Assembly: GCA_051294375.1 (NCBI GenBank)
Contig: CM119264.1
Span: 12,526,263-12,590,262, forward strand
Length of the DNA: 64,000 nucleotides
Source of the DNA: Paraspadella gotoi
Lineage: Eukaryota; Chaetognatha
Direction of reading: 5' to 3'
Shown here: in pieces, positions 38,010 to 51,600 of the stretch
Position numbering within the stretch: the first letter of the stretch is position 1
How the letters are laid out: each line of letters starts with the position of its first letter
Made by a program: the position numbers and the translations under genes
Notes under the pieces: generated by a model
The model's database searches: none
Seen by the model: only the letters and a program-made list of their open reading frames with translations
Told to the model about the DNA's origin: nothing

Positions 38010-39660
38010 GAAGAAGGAAGGACAGGGGAGAACTGGTGACTTGGGGGGGAAAAGATGATATCTGAAGTTTATAGAGAGGAGATTGAAACGGAGGAGGAAA
38101 GAAAAGAGGAAGAGAAGGAAGAAAGTGAGGAGGAGGACAGGATGAGGAAGAGGAGGAGGAAAGGACAAAAAGATGGAAGAGGAAGAGAAAAGAATAGGGA
38201 AAGAAAGAAAGAAGGAGAGGAGGAAAATGGGAGAAAACGAAATCACTTTCAAAGGGAAAATAAAATGAAAATCAAGAAAATTGAAAAAGTACTGTTTAAA
38301 ATTAAAGTTAAACAGGCGAGATCATTAACTAAGATTAATAAGGGTCAATAAATCTTTTTTTTGACCGAAGGAGTTACAAAATCAATCATCAACCAAAAAT
38401 TTGATTTCTTTCCTTCGTTGTGAGTGTACAAACTATGAGTATCAGATAATAATAAAAAGCGGTTAAAAACTTTATTTATAAGGAGTTGGGGGCGTGAGTG
38501 AGATGACACCCCGAAACCACATCGACGTTTCTGTCCGTCGTTTTGCTCTTTTTTTTTTTTTTTTTTTTTTTTTGAGACGAATCGATTTTCAGGAAATCGA
38601 GGTGATTTTTTAACAATAGACTTGAATTTAAAAATCAGAAAGAAAATCACGGAAAAGACAAGAGAGGCAAACCATTTGGTCTATCAGATCCATCTATTGG
38701 TACATTTCCTGCGATGGTTACAAAAGGAAAATAAAAAAACAAAAGGCAGAGAATGAAAAATGAGACTGAAAGGAAAGAGTATGAATTTTCTTAGAAACCG
38801 GGAGATGAACTAGAACACTGTGTGAGATGCTGCAATTTGGCAATTTAGAGATGCCATGGAATGCAGAGAATGCAGGAGAATGCCTGGAATTGCCGGATGC
38901 GGGGGACCCCGGGGAGATGCCAGCCGGGTGCGGGAAACGGCGGGCATTATATGAAGAATATTTACTATTAATCTAGCCCGAAAAAAAAGGACTAACTTTA
39001 AAAATCGAGAAGATTTCACGATGCGAAAAAAAAGAATAAAAGAGTTAAAAGGAAACCGAGAGAAAGGTCATCGACCAAAGCTTTCAAAGTCGCTTGACAA
39101 TTGACTCGGAAAACCAGAGAAGAGCAGAGAGAAAGAAGGAAAAGGAGGGAAAGAAAGAAAAATGAAAAAAAAGAGAAAGAAAAAAAAAACTCGGGAAAGA
39201 AACAGCGACCTGTCAAATGTTCACTGAGGTTGAGTTAATTGAAGAACCAGAAGACGCGATTGCGCGAGAGAAGCGGGAACTGTGCCCAACTATCGTGTAG
39301 AATTGAATATAACAAACCTGACCTTAAAACGATGAAACAGTATTAAGAGAATAAACCGAAGAAAAAAGTTAAAAAACCTTCCAAAAAAAAAAAGCCTCAG
39401 AAAAGCTTTCTTTTTTTTGTTTCTCGGCGGCGTTGAATGTCTAAAGACCTGAAGTGCGGAGAAGAAAAAAAATCGATATCTCGACTCAAAAACCTTTTAC
39501 TCCGAATTGAGAAGAAAAAAAAGGAGAAACTCTGAAATCGGTGGATTCCAGTTTTTGTTTGTTTTTTTTGTTTTTTTTTTTAGATGCGACGATTCATTTT
39601 CCCATTTTCGCTAGAGAGTTTTTGATGTTTTTACAATTTTGATTGTTTTTTTTTATTTGC
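36826..39660 (-). repeat. Block A, inverted copy (2.8 kb)
   Basis: Reverse complement of 27677-30364 over its whole length, starting with the GA array and CTCTAAGATTGATAAG and ending with TTTTTTTTTATTTG. Block B' follows immediately. Small indels distinguish it from the forward copy. Confidence 0.9.
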
Positions 39661-40320
39661 ATCTCTCTCTCTCTCTCTCGCTTTTTAATAACTAAGACGC
39701 GAACTAATTTGATCGAAATCGAAAAGTTCTAGCTAATGGAATATTTTTTGGATCAGCAGCTCAGCGACTTCGATCAAAAGGTAAGTTAATCCTATTATCG
39801 ATTTGAAATTTTATACTTTTAACTAATTTCTAATTTCTAATTCCTAAAAGAGATGTAATTTAAAAAAAAACTTTTTTTTTCAAAACATTGTGGCAATTTA
39901 ATTAACAACATCCAAGATTACATTCAATAAAAGAACAACAAATCCAGCATTTCGATTCGATTTCAATTTCCTTCTTTGTTGCCTTCATTTCCTTCTCAGC
40001 CTCATTGTTTAGTCAACAAAGCTTAGGAGACTGAATCATGAACGTCCGTGGTTCGAGGCTGACATCCTCTTTCCTTTAAATAATTGTCCATTACTTCTGA
40101 AATTCGACAGTTTAAAAAAAATAAACTGATATATTACATATTATTTCATACTATTACATATTATTACATAATATAATATATAATAAATACATATATACAT
40201 ATAATATATACATTAAATATTATTACATATTATATATACATATATATATACATACATACACATAATATATACATTATATAATATTACATATTATTTCAAA
40301 ACTAAAATTACTGTATTCAA

Positions 40321-40380
40321 ATGGCGGACGATATTTACTATGCGTCCCACATTCATTCCGTAATGAGTTTGTCGAGGAAA

Positions 40381-40414
<34 letters not shown>

Positions 40415-40455
40415 AAACAACGACACTGAAGGCCGTAATTCCCCCAGGTCGTTAA
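40321..40455 (+). CDS. Candidate small ORF with ACG repeat, 44 aa
   Basis: ATG in a good start context (TCAAATGG) reads MADDIYYASHIHSVMSLSRK, then eleven Thr from an ACG array, then KTTTLKAVIPPGR and a stop. In the first block B copy (31067-31177) the first 20 codons are identical, but an indel in the array turns the run into Arg/Asp and the frame ends after 38 residues. Because the blocks are duplicates, the shared start is not evidence of selection. Function unknown; chance is likely. Confidence 0.15.
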
Positions 40456-42072
40456 GAATCCCCCGATCAGATTGGATTTTTCTCTCTCGTTCATTTCATT
40501 ACGTTTTTCTGGGTTTTCATTCGTTTTTTTTAAATTTTTTTTTATTTCTGGGCCTGCTTGTTGTTCGTTATTCGGCCCTAAATGCCGTGGTGTGTTTGTT
40601 TACATCAACACATTCGCAGAGGTGATTACGTAGAAGCGTTGGTTTCATTTAAATGTTTTTTTTTTTAAAGCTACAAATTAGAATTTCTTAGAGGATTTTT
40701 AAAAGCAACGAGCTCTTTTAATTTTTTTAGTTTGGTTTTGCCGAAATTTGATTCCTTTTGTTAATTTAGAGCAAAAGTTATAGGATCCTAATCGTTTCAT
40801 TTGTAAGTCTAAATCGGTTGGTTAAAGTTCATTTGTATTCTAGCGTTTAGTTAAAATAATTTATTAAAGGATTAACACGATGGGATTAATAAAAAAAAAA
40901 AGGCTCGGCGCTCCGAGTGTTCGGCTTCTATAGACTTTCCAAACCCATGAATCATCCGAAAAACAAAGAAGAAAAAAAAACTGGGCGGGAGTAAAAGAAA
41001 AAAAAGAAATAAAAAAAATAATATATTGGTTCGATTCGCTTCATTTCCTCGACCCATTTTCTTATCTTGCTCAGTCTAGTACGAAGCCTTGAATTCTCTA
41101 CACTCCGTGGCTCATTTTTTATTTCATTTTTGACCAGTTCATTGGTTATTGGGTTATTGGTTCATACAGTACGATGCTTTGCTCTCCCAGTTTCGTCCCT
41201 CTGACTTTTATAATTTCTTTTTTTGCTAAATCTCTTTCCCCCTCAGCCTCAACTTCAATCTCCGTTTGGTTTTTATTTAATAAAAAAATTAAAGACTAAA
41301 AAATTGGAAAAACTAAATACTTGATACATGAAAAAACAAGAAATCTTTATAATTTGCCGTAAGGTGAAGTCCGTAAAAAAGAAAAAGAAAAAGAAAAAGA
41401 ATTTTTAGAAGAACGACATGCTAGACATGTGGTGTTCAGAGCGAATATGCGACATCAAACAATGTGCAAAAAAATTTCCCGTTTTTTTAAAAGAAAATTA
41501 CAACGAACTTGAAATACTGATAAGACGACTGAAAAATATTCACTGATAGAGGAGAAAAAATGATGAAAAAGAAAAGAAAAGAAAAGGAAAAAAATCTTGG
41601 GGAAAATTGAAAAATAATCGACGACCCCCCCCAGAAACAAAAAGAAAGAAAAAAAATAAGAAAAGAAAGGAAACGCCTGGCAGGCTTCCATTAGTCACGG
41701 CTTGTAAAAAAGTCATATATGTAATATTAAATTTGGACTTTTTGATAAAAATATACGTAGCAAAAAAACAAAGAGACACCTTGAAATCATGAGTGGGTAG
41801 TGAGGGAGGCGCTCTTAAGAATGTGCGCACATGGCATCTCCGGTTTGGATAGAGAGTGATAAAGTTGAAGCACGAATTGGCAAATTTTTAGGACGATGGA
41901 GAGTTGCTGACATTAACTAAAGCGATTAATAGATATATTATAGGAAGCTGATGATAAATGACAAAAGGATATTGAGAAGTCGAAGTTGGGAAGTCTAAAA
42001 AAAGGAGATGAAGAGAAAAAGGAGGGAGTAAAGTTAATGAAGTATTGTGTTGGTTTAAAAAAAGCGATTCCA

Positions 42073-42120
<48 letters not shown>

Positions 42121-42742
42121 TACTCTTATTGTCTCTCTCTCTCTCTGTTTCACCCACCCCCATGGGGGGCATCTTCTTATTTTTTCCGATTTCACCGAGC
42201 GTAACCCATAAACACAAAACCAAAAACGTTTCTATTGTTTTTTTTCTCTCGTTATGCCTTTTCAAGTGTTACTGGATGACTTGTCACACCCATCAAGTTG
42301 AAGTTATATGCTACTTCATATTTTTCTTGTACCATTTACAAACAATTTAACTATTCAACAAGATAAACTAAGAAATTGGGTCTTTCCCCAGAAATCTGCC
42401 TGGAAAAAATTACGCAAACTTAACTCACGAAATTGGTTCATTATGGCAGAATTTATGCTTTCCAGTCGTTCAACATCTTTGAGAGAGAGACTTTAACTAA
42501 GCGAGGGGCCTTCTATAGAATCCCCGTTGTCCTAACTGGCCTTGAAGGAAAAGGGAAAAGGGATAAAAGGGGAAAGCGATTAATAAGCGACTGGATGTCT
42601 AGAATCGAACCAACTTTTCTGTCTGGGCTTCTTCCCCGTTTCGAGGCAATCGAGGCACGAGGAACGAATGATTTAAGGGCCAGTTGGAAACTGGCGAGAA
42701 GCGGGAGAAAATAAAGAAGGGGAAGAAATGTTTTAGATAAGA

Positions 42743-42867
<125 letters not shown>

Positions 42868-43277
42868 CCTGGGGAAAATAAAGCAGGGAGAGAAAATGAT
42901 TTAAAGGGCGGAGAGAGAATAAGAGTTGGGCAACAATAAAAGAGAATGGGAAAGTTAATTCATTAAGGGCGACTTGAGAAGAAATATACGAGAAGAAAGG
43001 CAATTTTCAAATGAACTCGGCACGTGGAAACAAGGAGGAAACGAATATTTTTAAAAAGTAAAGAAAAATTAAACAATAGACCACTATACAGTTAAACGTA
43101 ACGATCAAAGAAAATCAGGCGATTCTATAAAATGTGTAACAGTTTAAAAAATATATATATCAAGGATAACGTTTTAAACGATCCAATAAAAGAACAAGAA
43201 ACGAATAGACAGAAACTATTAAGTGAAAAAAAAAGAGTCAAATAAAAATGGAGGAACGAGAAGCAATGAGACGGCGG

Positions 43278-43336
<59 letters not shown>

Positions 43337-43713
43337 AGTCAAAGGATATATGAAAAAGAGCAAAAAAAGCTGAGGTTTTGACGAACTCGTTTTCCTTTTT
43401 TCGCCCAAAATTCATTTCTATTTCTTTCTTGATTATTTTTCCTTTTTTTTCTGTGGCGAAAATTGGTTTTTGCATTACAGAGTCTGAAAGGAAATTGATG
43501 GAAGTATTCTGCGACCATAATGACATATCTAACATTTTATTTCATTGAAGTTGAAACGCTAATTCATATAACATATTAACATAATACTTTGCAATAAGAG
43601 ATGCAGATAAAACTCATGAATTTCTCAATCAAAAAAGTTTTAAAAGAAAGAAATTAACATGAGACGTCGCTGTACGAGGGTAATTCGTAGGAGGAAATCC
43701 CATAAAGATGTAG

Positions 43714-43714
43714 A

Positions 43715-43762
<48 letters not shown>
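43714..43762. repeat. ACG array, clean, copy 2
   Basis: About 16 uninterrupted ACG units, followed by CTTGAAGGGGTGCCCCGGGG. Confidence 0.95.
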
Positions 43763-43763
<1 letters not shown>

Positions 43764-44207
43764 TTGAAGGGGTGCCCCGGGGCACTGATTGGTAGGCCGT
43801 CCGACTCATTATCGTTAGATCGTTCGCCAATTGTCGGAAGTTTTATTGCTTACCTACTTCCAAGCTTGGTTGAATCGTAGAAAGAGTTTTTTTTTCAGAA
43901 AGCTTATCGTGTGTGTTGGGAATGCTTTAATTTGTACTATAATATAAATGAAACGCATTAATGAATATAATTAAGCCGATTCTGAGAGTGAGAGTGATCG
44001 AATTACTCTTTCGTGTGAGTGTTTGTTCATTCTCCCCAACTTAATTCAGTTCAGGGTTTCCCTGGCGACAAAGAGACGTGGAAAATGACGACGACGACGA
44101 CAACGACGACGACCTCCGTCGATCCGGAAAATTTGCTCATTTTGAAACCGGCGACGAACGAGCAATGTACGTGGGATTGATATGTGATGGTAGAACTTGG
44201 AAATAGA

Positions 44208-44326
<119 letters not shown>

Positions 44327-44769
44327 TTCTCCAGGGGTCCCACACAATAGAAGCGGAAACCGTGAAAATCCGGATGTGGGTCCAATTCTGCGCTAAAAAT
44401 TCCGTTGTGCGACGTTGTGCGACGCACATGCACTGCGAGAAATGCGAATTTGGGCATGCGCATACTACGAAAGCGTTAATTTCTTCGGATTACTTTAAAC
44501 GAAACCTAAAATTCTAAATTTATTAACTGATCGTAGTTTAGAGTTTTCCCATTCAATATTAAAAAATTTACTTACCAAAACAGTTAAAATTTGAATACTA
44601 TAAAAAATTTGAACTGACTGTATTCGAAAAAAATTCAACGCCGCGGTCGCCACTCGATGAGCATTAATTTTCTTTCACTGTAGATTCGCGATATTTCGTC
44701 CCAACTGTGAATTCATCATCCGCTCAAAGTTTTATGGGAAATATTAAATTTAAGGTTTTTCTAATTCCG

Positions 44770-44797
44770 GGAGAAAGAGAGAGAGAAATACAGAGAG

Positions 44798-44828
<31 letters not shown>

Positions 44829-44990
44829 AAAATAGAAAGAAAGAAAGAAAGAAAAATAGAAAGAAAGAAAAATAGAAAGAAATAAAGAAAGAGAGAAAGA
44901 AAGNNNNNNNNNNAGAAAGAAAGAAAGAAAGAGAGAAAGAAAGAGGGAAAAAGAGAGAGAGTGAGTAGAGAGAGAAAGAGAGAGGCTTCC
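44770..44990. repeat. AAAG array with 10 N gap
   Basis: GAAA units mixed with GAAAAATA and GAGAGA, interrupted by 10 N at 44904-44913. The reverse reads as a Ser/Leu/Phe frame that is only the array. Confidence 0.9.
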
Positions 44991-44999
44991 AAGAGCCGG

Positions 45000-45085
45000 A
45001 AAGTCCATTAGCATATTAAGGAGGACGTTTCGCGCCGAATTTTAAACAAAAGCCGGACGGAACCGATCATCGGTGGGATGGATGC

Positions 45086-45120
<35 letters not shown>

Positions 45121-45714
45121 CTCCTCTCTCTTCGCGAAGCGGATCTCGTCTCTCTTCTCCTTCATGTCTCTCTCTCTCTCTCTCTCATCTCCCTCACACC
45201 CCTTTTCCCTCTTAAAACTCTTCAATATTACCCCGCTTACAATGACAAACAACCCAAACAAACTCGTCAAAACGAGGCCCATCCACCGTATGTAACCGTT
45301 TGTCCCAATCGGGATGTAACCGGAAATAACGCTTCGATACGTCCCGATCGGCTGAATAATCCGGATGTAACGGAATTTTCCGGGTTTTTGTTGTTGTTGT
45401 TGTTGTTTTGTTTTTTTTACGAGGGACATAAATTGTTGTCGTTCGTCGAGTGAACATCTTCGTCGCCGACTGCGTCGCAGAATGTCGCGACGGATTGGGT
45501 CCCCGACTCCAGACAGAACGGTTGGAATTTAAATACTTGTGGCGAACCGGAATGGATGGACCGGATGGACAGGATGGAGGCTTTTAAACAATAGCGAGGT
45601 TTTCAGTTGCACCCGCGGTTGTCGGTTTGTCTGTCCCACTTACGTTTCGAATGCTAACGTCTCGGGTATTAATGAATCTATTTATTTAATACTAAGTAGT
45701 GAGGCGATGTTTTT
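45000..45714. other. Single-copy GC-balanced stretch with CT arrays
   Basis: CT arrays lie at 45086-45125 and 45168-45190. 45230-45380 has three copies of a TGTAACCG-type motif, and 45540-45585 has a 10 bp GGATGGACCG-type repeat. A frame over 45539-45811 starts at GTG, so it is not accepted as a gene. Nothing else is recognised. Confidence 0.5.
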
Positions 45715-46248
45715 GTCACGTGATCCTGGGAAAATGCATCAACTCAAGAAAGTCACAGTAGGGCAACACTTTGAATTTGCCTGTTGTTCTTTTGCGCTTT
45801 GTAGATTTTAATTTCCAACATCTCGATTTTATTTTTTATTTCGTAGACATGAATTAACATCCCCGAGTGTGAGGAGGCAACCATATTTTTTTTCTCAGCG
45901 TCACAGTTTGACGTCGCCATCGGGGGCTTAAGTCAATAACCACTAAATGGACAATAACGTTCCCTCCGCCAACGACGACGATTTCCCTCTATTGCTCCGG
46001 CGCCAATAACAATCTGGCGAATCCTCGCCCTCTGATGTTCTTCCATCGATGTTGATTGCCGGATCCGAGTTCATTGCTTCAATCATTTAACTCGAAAATC
46101 TCAGCGATCGCCAGGGATTGAGATTTAGAATATTCAAGGGATTTTGTTTGTGTTTTTTTTTTTTAATTTGCGTTGATATAAAAATAATTTTCGATTTCTT
46201 TTGTTCAAGATTTAAAGGAGAGTTAATCCATCTTTCACTATCATTTTC

Positions 46249-46458
46249 TCAAACACAAAACATTCGAGCCACACGAGACCCTATTTTTCTTATTTTTTTT
46301 CCCCCCAAACTCCTCCCTATATCATCTTTCTTTTCTTCCAATATCCAGACTTCCGTCCATCGCCCCATCTGTTTCGGGTCAGGAGTCATTTGGGACTTCG
46401 TGACAAAACCCCGGGTCGTCGCGTCATCCGCTTTCCTCGTATCCATGACACATCTCAT
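46249..46458 (-). CDS. Candidate short ORF, 69 aa, basic, unknown
   Basis: Reads 69 codons from an ATG. The second Met (codon 5, GTCATGG) has the better start context and gives 65 residues. Composition is mixed (MDTRKADDATTRGFV..., then MGRWTEVWILEEKKDD, then a Lys/Arg-rich C-terminus), which makes it one of the most protein-like frames in the window. In the second copy (about 49200-49410) it is broken by several one-base insertions, so conservation cannot be judged. No family is recognised. Confidence 0.2.
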   Translation of the reverse strand: MRCVMDTRKADDATTRGFVTKSQMTPDPKQMGRWTEVWILEEKKDDIGRSLGGKKIRKIGSRVARMFCV

Positions 46459-46666
46459 CCAGCCTCGTTTCTAAATCAAACTTCCACTCCTGGATATCCT
46501 CTTTCACATCCCCGTTCCTCTCTTCCACATCCGGGGCTAGCGCCTCTTCGTTTCGCCGACTTCCGGTTTCTATGGAAGCGCGAAAATAATTAGCGACTTG
46601 GCGCTGAACAATGGAGTCCGGCTCATCGACGTTTCTCGGCGGGTTCGTCGGCCCTTCCGTCGGATT

Positions 46667-46669
<3 letters not shown>

Positions 46670-46747
<78 letters not shown>
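46670..46747. repeat. Pure CT microsatellite
   Basis: About 77 bp uninterrupted. A second, interrupted CT array follows at 46882-46965. The matching arrays in copy 2 (49638-49710 and 49868-49955) are much more broken. Confidence 0.95.
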
Positions 46748-46749
<2 letters not shown>

Positions 46750-46879
46750 ACCCCCTCCCTACTTCACGGGTCACGTCATTGGGTTCCATTGTCGTCGATA
46801 ATACTACCAGTACCGGCCGCAGTTTTTTCTTGACATACCTCGGTAGGGAGATTGATCGGAGCGCTATCTGCTTTGGCCG

Positions 46880-46943
<64 letters not shown>

Positions 46944-47119
46944 CTCCTCTCTCTCTCTCTTTCTCTTTTTCTTTTCCCCCAACACATTCCAACTCCTTTG
47001 CCTCTCTCCAAACCCCTTGTGCTGAATCAGTAGGAACGACGTGGAAAGGGGAAAGAATCATAACCATTTGTTAGCAATCAAAAAACATCATCTTTCAGGA
47101 TTAACCCGTCTCCCATTTC

Positions 47120-47250
47120 TCACGACCGCCGCTGCCGCCGCCGCTGCCGCCGCCGCCGTCCTCGTTTCGGTTTTCGCCTTCTTCGTCGTCCAAGTCGTCG
47201 TCATCGTCGTTTTCGTCGTCCTCATCGTTGTCGTCGTCGTCGTTGTCTGT
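47120..47250. repeat. GCC then GTC trinucleotide stretch
   Basis: GCCGCC units at 47128-47160 pass into GTC-rich sequence to about 47246. The frames read poly-Ala and poly-Val. Confidence 0.8.
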
Positions 47251-47737
47251 GCCAAAGAGAAAAAAAACCGGGTATCTGGAAATTCCGAGTGAGGGAAGGG
47301 GGTCCGGGCTTCTCAACGGGGAGCCTTTCTTTTGTAGTTGTACTGGGATACGTTATCTCTCGGTGTTAAAAAGGAATCTCGTTGATAATGGTAGAGCGGA
47401 GGTGGTCGAGATAAAAATGGCGAACAAAATGAGACGAATCGATTTTTCGAAATAAAAAAGCGAATGGAATGGAAATGGCTAATTGCACCGCAACGTGGCA
47501 TTCTGTTTTAAGGGTTGTAAGAGAGAAAGAAACTAAGGTTTACATTTGTAAACAAAACAATAGAAAAAAAGAATTCCAATCGGGGTAAAGTTTTATCAAG
47601 CATTGGAATTCGATTGGCGATTTTATTTTTATTATTCTCAGCATCTTTACTGTAGTATTATTCAAAATTTACTCTGGAAATAATGTACTTTTGAACGATA
47701 TTTTGATATTTTGTAGTTTACGTAGATTGTAAAACCA

Positions 47738-47793
47738 CTCTCTTGGGAAGGGTTATCTCTTGGTAAGGGTTATCTCTTGGTAAGGGTTATCTC
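47738..47793 (+). repeat. 17 bp minisatellite, about 3.5 units
   Basis: Unit GGTTATCTCTTGGTAAG. It is bounded by GTAAAACCACTCT on the left and TTTCCTCCATTTC on the right, the same flanks as the expanded array at 50746-51143. Confidence 0.95.
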
Positions 47794-47903
47794 TTTCCTC
47801 CATTTCAACCAGCGAACCAGCGAAACGGCTGGAGGCAATCTGAATGGAAATGGTTGTGACTCGCTGTGAGGAAAGTCACGAACGAACAAGGATTCGAAAG
47901 AAA

Positions 47904-47910
47904 CGATGTT

Positions 47911-47953
<43 letters not shown>

Positions 47954-47980
47954 AGGACGACGGTGACGACGATGACGAAA
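47904..47980. repeat. 9 bp GATGACGAC minisatellite
   Basis: About eight near-perfect units. In copy 2 (51259-51337) the unit order is disturbed by indels. Confidence 0.9.
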
Positions 47981-48269
47981 TGTTTTGACTCTGGAAACGA
48001 ATACAACGAAAAAGAAAACGGGGGATGAAAGGGCGATTAATTGATCACTGATCACTGATCACTAATCACAGTGATAAGGTGATAGGGTCCCAAGCGAAGT
48101 GGCAAAGTGTCCTTCGTTGTTCGGTCGCGGATGGGATGACCGATAAGGCGGAGGTGCAGGTTCTGTTGAAGGCGGTGAAGATGACGGAAACTCTCGTCAG
48201 CCGTCCATCGAGAAAGGCTCGCCGACGTGGAGGATGTTTAACGACAATGTTTTGATTCGAACAAAGACG

Positions 48270-48515
48270 GCGCCGATGATGATGACGACGACGACAAACA
48301 CAACGACGAAGACGACGACGAATTCTTTGAACTTTGCGACGCGTAGTGGTCAGTAAGAATGTTATGGCTCACCTTTTTCAGCCAATGTGAATATTCCAAA
48401 CGATGCTGGTCACAGCCAGGTGACGACGATGAGGAAGACGATGAAAAAAAACGAAGATTGAGACGAAAGCGAAGACGACGTTAACAACGACGACGACAAA
48501 GACGACGACGACAAC
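48270..48515. repeat. Degenerate GACGAC-rich stretch
   Basis: Several short GAC arrays (48270-48320, 48420-48515) separated by ordinary sequence. The counterpart is about 51640-51900. Confidence 0.75.
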
Positions 48516-48609
48516 GACCCCCATAAAAGCAAACAATAAAAAAGGATGAAAAGTCAAACAGATACATAAAAAAAGGAGTTTGCTGCCACCTCTCTCTCTC
48601 TCTCTCTCT

Positions 48610-51600
48610 GTCACGTGATCCTAGGGAAAATGCATCACACTCAAAGATAAGCCAGATAGGGCAACACTTTGAGAATTGCCTTTGTTCTTTTGCGCTTTGT
48701 AGAATTTTAATTTCGCAACATTCGATTTTTTTTTATTTCGTAGACATGAAATTAACATCCTCGAGTGGTGAGGAGGCAACAATATTTTTTTTCTCAGGCG
48801 TCACAGTATTGACGTCGCCATCGGGGGCTTAAGTCAATAACCACTAAAGTGGACAATAACGTGCTTCCCTCGCGCGACGACGATTTCGCCTCTATTAGCT
48901 CCTGGCGCGCAATAACAATCTGGCGAATCCTCGCCCTCATGATGTTCTTCGCGATCGATGTTTGAATTTGCCGGATCCAGAGTTCAGTTGCTTCAATGCA
49001 TTTAAAACTCCGAAAATCTCAGCGATGCGTCATGGGATTGAGATTTCAGAGTCCGAATATTCAAGGGATTGTTGTTTGTGTGTTTTTTTTTTTTTAAATT
49101 TGCGTTGATTTACAAATAATTTTCGATTTCTTTTGTTCAAAGAATTAAGAAGTGAGAGTTAATCCATGCTTTCACCTATCATTTTCCTCAAACTACAAAA
49201 CATTCTGAGCCACACGAGACCCTATTTTTCTTATTTTTTTTCCCGCCCAACTGCCCTCCCTATATCATCTTTTCCTTTTGTTCTTCCAATATGCCAGACT
49301 TCCGTTCCAATCGCCCCATCTGTTTCGGGTCAGGAGTGCATTTGGGACTTCTAGTGACAAAACCGGCCGGGTCGTCGGCGGTCATTCCGCTTCTCCATCG
49401 TATCCATAGGACACATCTCATCCAGCCTCGTTTCTAAGATCAACTTCCACTGCCTGGAATATCCTCTTTCACATCCCCGGTCCTCTCTTCCACATCCGGG
49501 GCTAGCGCCTCTTCGTTTCGCCGACTTCCCGGTTTCTATGGAAGCGCGAAAAATAATTAGCGACTTGGGCGCTGAACAATGGAGTCCGGCTCATCGAAGT
49601 TTCTCGGGCGGGTTCGATCGCCCTCCGTCGGATTGTTCTCCTCTCTCTCTCTCTCTGCTCTCTCTCTCTCTCTTCTCTCCGTCTCTCTCTCTCTTCTCTC
49701 TCTCTCTGCTCTTCGTCTTCACCCCTCCCCTCTACTTCACCGGGTCACACGTCATGGGTTTCCATTGGTGGTCGACTAATACTACACGCAGTAGTCCAGC
49801 CGCAGTTTTTTTCTGACATACTCGGTAGGGAGATGTTGATCGAGCGCTTAATCTGCGTTTGGCCGCGTTTCTCTCCGTCTCTCTCTCCTCTCTCTCTCTC
49901 TCTATGCTGACGCTCTCTCTCTCTCACTCACTCAATCTCTCCATCCTCTCTCTCTCTTTTCTCTTTTTCTTTTCCCCAACCATTCCAACTCTTGCCCTCT
50001 CTCCAAACCCGCTTGTGCTAATCAGTGGAACGTACGTGGACAAGGGGAAAGAATCATAAGCCATTTGTTAGCGCAATCAATCAAAACATCATCTTTCAGG
50101 ATTAACCCGTCTTCCCATTTCTCACACACGCCGGCTGCCGCCGCCGACGCGTGCCGCCGACCGCCGTCTCCGTTTCGGTTTTCGCCTTCTTCGTCGTCGC
50201 AAGTCGTCGTCAGTCGTTCTCGTCCACGTTGTCCGTCGTGTTCTGTCCAAGAGACAAAAAAACCGGGTATCTGAGAATTCCGTAGTGAGGGAAGGGGGTC
50301 CGGGCTTTCTCCAACGGGGGAGCCTTTCTTTGTAGTTGTACTGGGATAACGTTATCTCTCGGTGTTAAAAAGGAATCTCGTATGATGAATCGGTAAGCGG
50401 CAGGTGGTCGAGAATAAAAATGGCGAACAAAATGAGACGAATCCGATTTTTCGAATAAGCGAATGGAATGGAAATGGCTAATTGCACCGCAACGTGGCAT
50501 TCTGTTTTTAGAGGGTTGTAGAGAGAGAAAGAAACTAAGGGTTTTACATTTGTAAAGCAAACAATAGAAACAAAAAGAATTCCAATCGGGTAAAGATTTT
50601 ATCAAGCATTGGAATTCGATTGGCCGATTTTATTTTTTACTTATCTCAGCATCTTTATGTAGTATTATTCAAAATTTACTCTGAAAATAATGTACTTTTG
50701 AACGATATTTTGATATTTTTGTAGTTTACGTAGCATTGTAAAACCACTCTCTTGAGTTATCTCTTGGGAAGGGTTATCCTCTTGTGTAACGGGTTATCTC
50801 TTGGTAAGGGTTAATCTCTTGGTTAAGGGTTTATCATCTTTGGGTTAGCGGAAGCGGTTATCTCTTGCGTAAGGGTTATCTCTTGGTAAAGGTTAATCTC
50901 TTGGTAATGGGGTTATCTCTTGGTTAGGGTTAATGCTCTTTAGGTGGTTATCTCTTTGGTAAGGGTTATCTCTGTGGTAAGGGTTATTCTTGGTAAGGTT
51001 ATCTCTTGGAAGGGTTATCCTGCTTGGTAAAGGGTATCTCTTGGTGAAGCGGTTATCTTCTTGTAAGGGTTATCTCTTGGGAAGGGTTATCTCTTGTAAG
51101 GGTTATCTTTGGTAAGGGTTATCTCTTGGTAGGGTTATCTCTTTCCTCCATTTCAACCAGCAGAACCAGCCGAAACGGCTGGAGGCAATCTGAATGGAAA
51201 TGGTGTGACTCGCTGTGAGGAAAGTCACGGAAGCGAAGCAAGGGATTCGAAAGAAACGATGTTGACGACGATGCACGTGACGAGGACGACTGACGACGAG
51301 GACGACGAATTGACGACGATGAACGACGAATGACGAAATGTTTTGACTCTGGAAACGAATACAACGAAAAAGAAAACGGGGGGATGAAAGGGCGATTAAT
51401 TGATCACTGATCACTGATCACTAATCACAGTGAATAAGGTGATAGGGTCCCAAGCGAAGTGGCAAAGTGTCTTCGTTGTTCGGTCGCGGATGGGATGAAC
51501 CGTAAGGCCGGTAGGTCGCAGGTTCTGTTGAAGGCGGTGAAGATGACAGGAAACTCTCGTCAGCCCGTTCCATCGAGAAAGGCTCGCCGACGCTGGAGGT

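Larger units (their letters stand above)
45715..48609 (+). repeat. Direct duplication 3, copy 1 (2.9 kb)
   Basis: Starts GTCACGTGATCC and ends in a CT array. The whole block reappears immediately at 48610 with no gap. This copy is the cleaner reading; the second carries many extra single bases. Confidence 0.92.

Noticed and set aside
45539-45811. Frame of 90 codons with cysteines
   Set aside because: It starts at GTG, has no early in-frame ATG and spans the edge of duplication 3; no domain is seen.
50746-51143. CRISPR-like or telomere-like array
   Set aside because: Units of about 17 bp lie head to tail with no unique spacers, so it is not CRISPR. The unit contains GGTTA but not a regular TTAGG or TTAGGG repeat.
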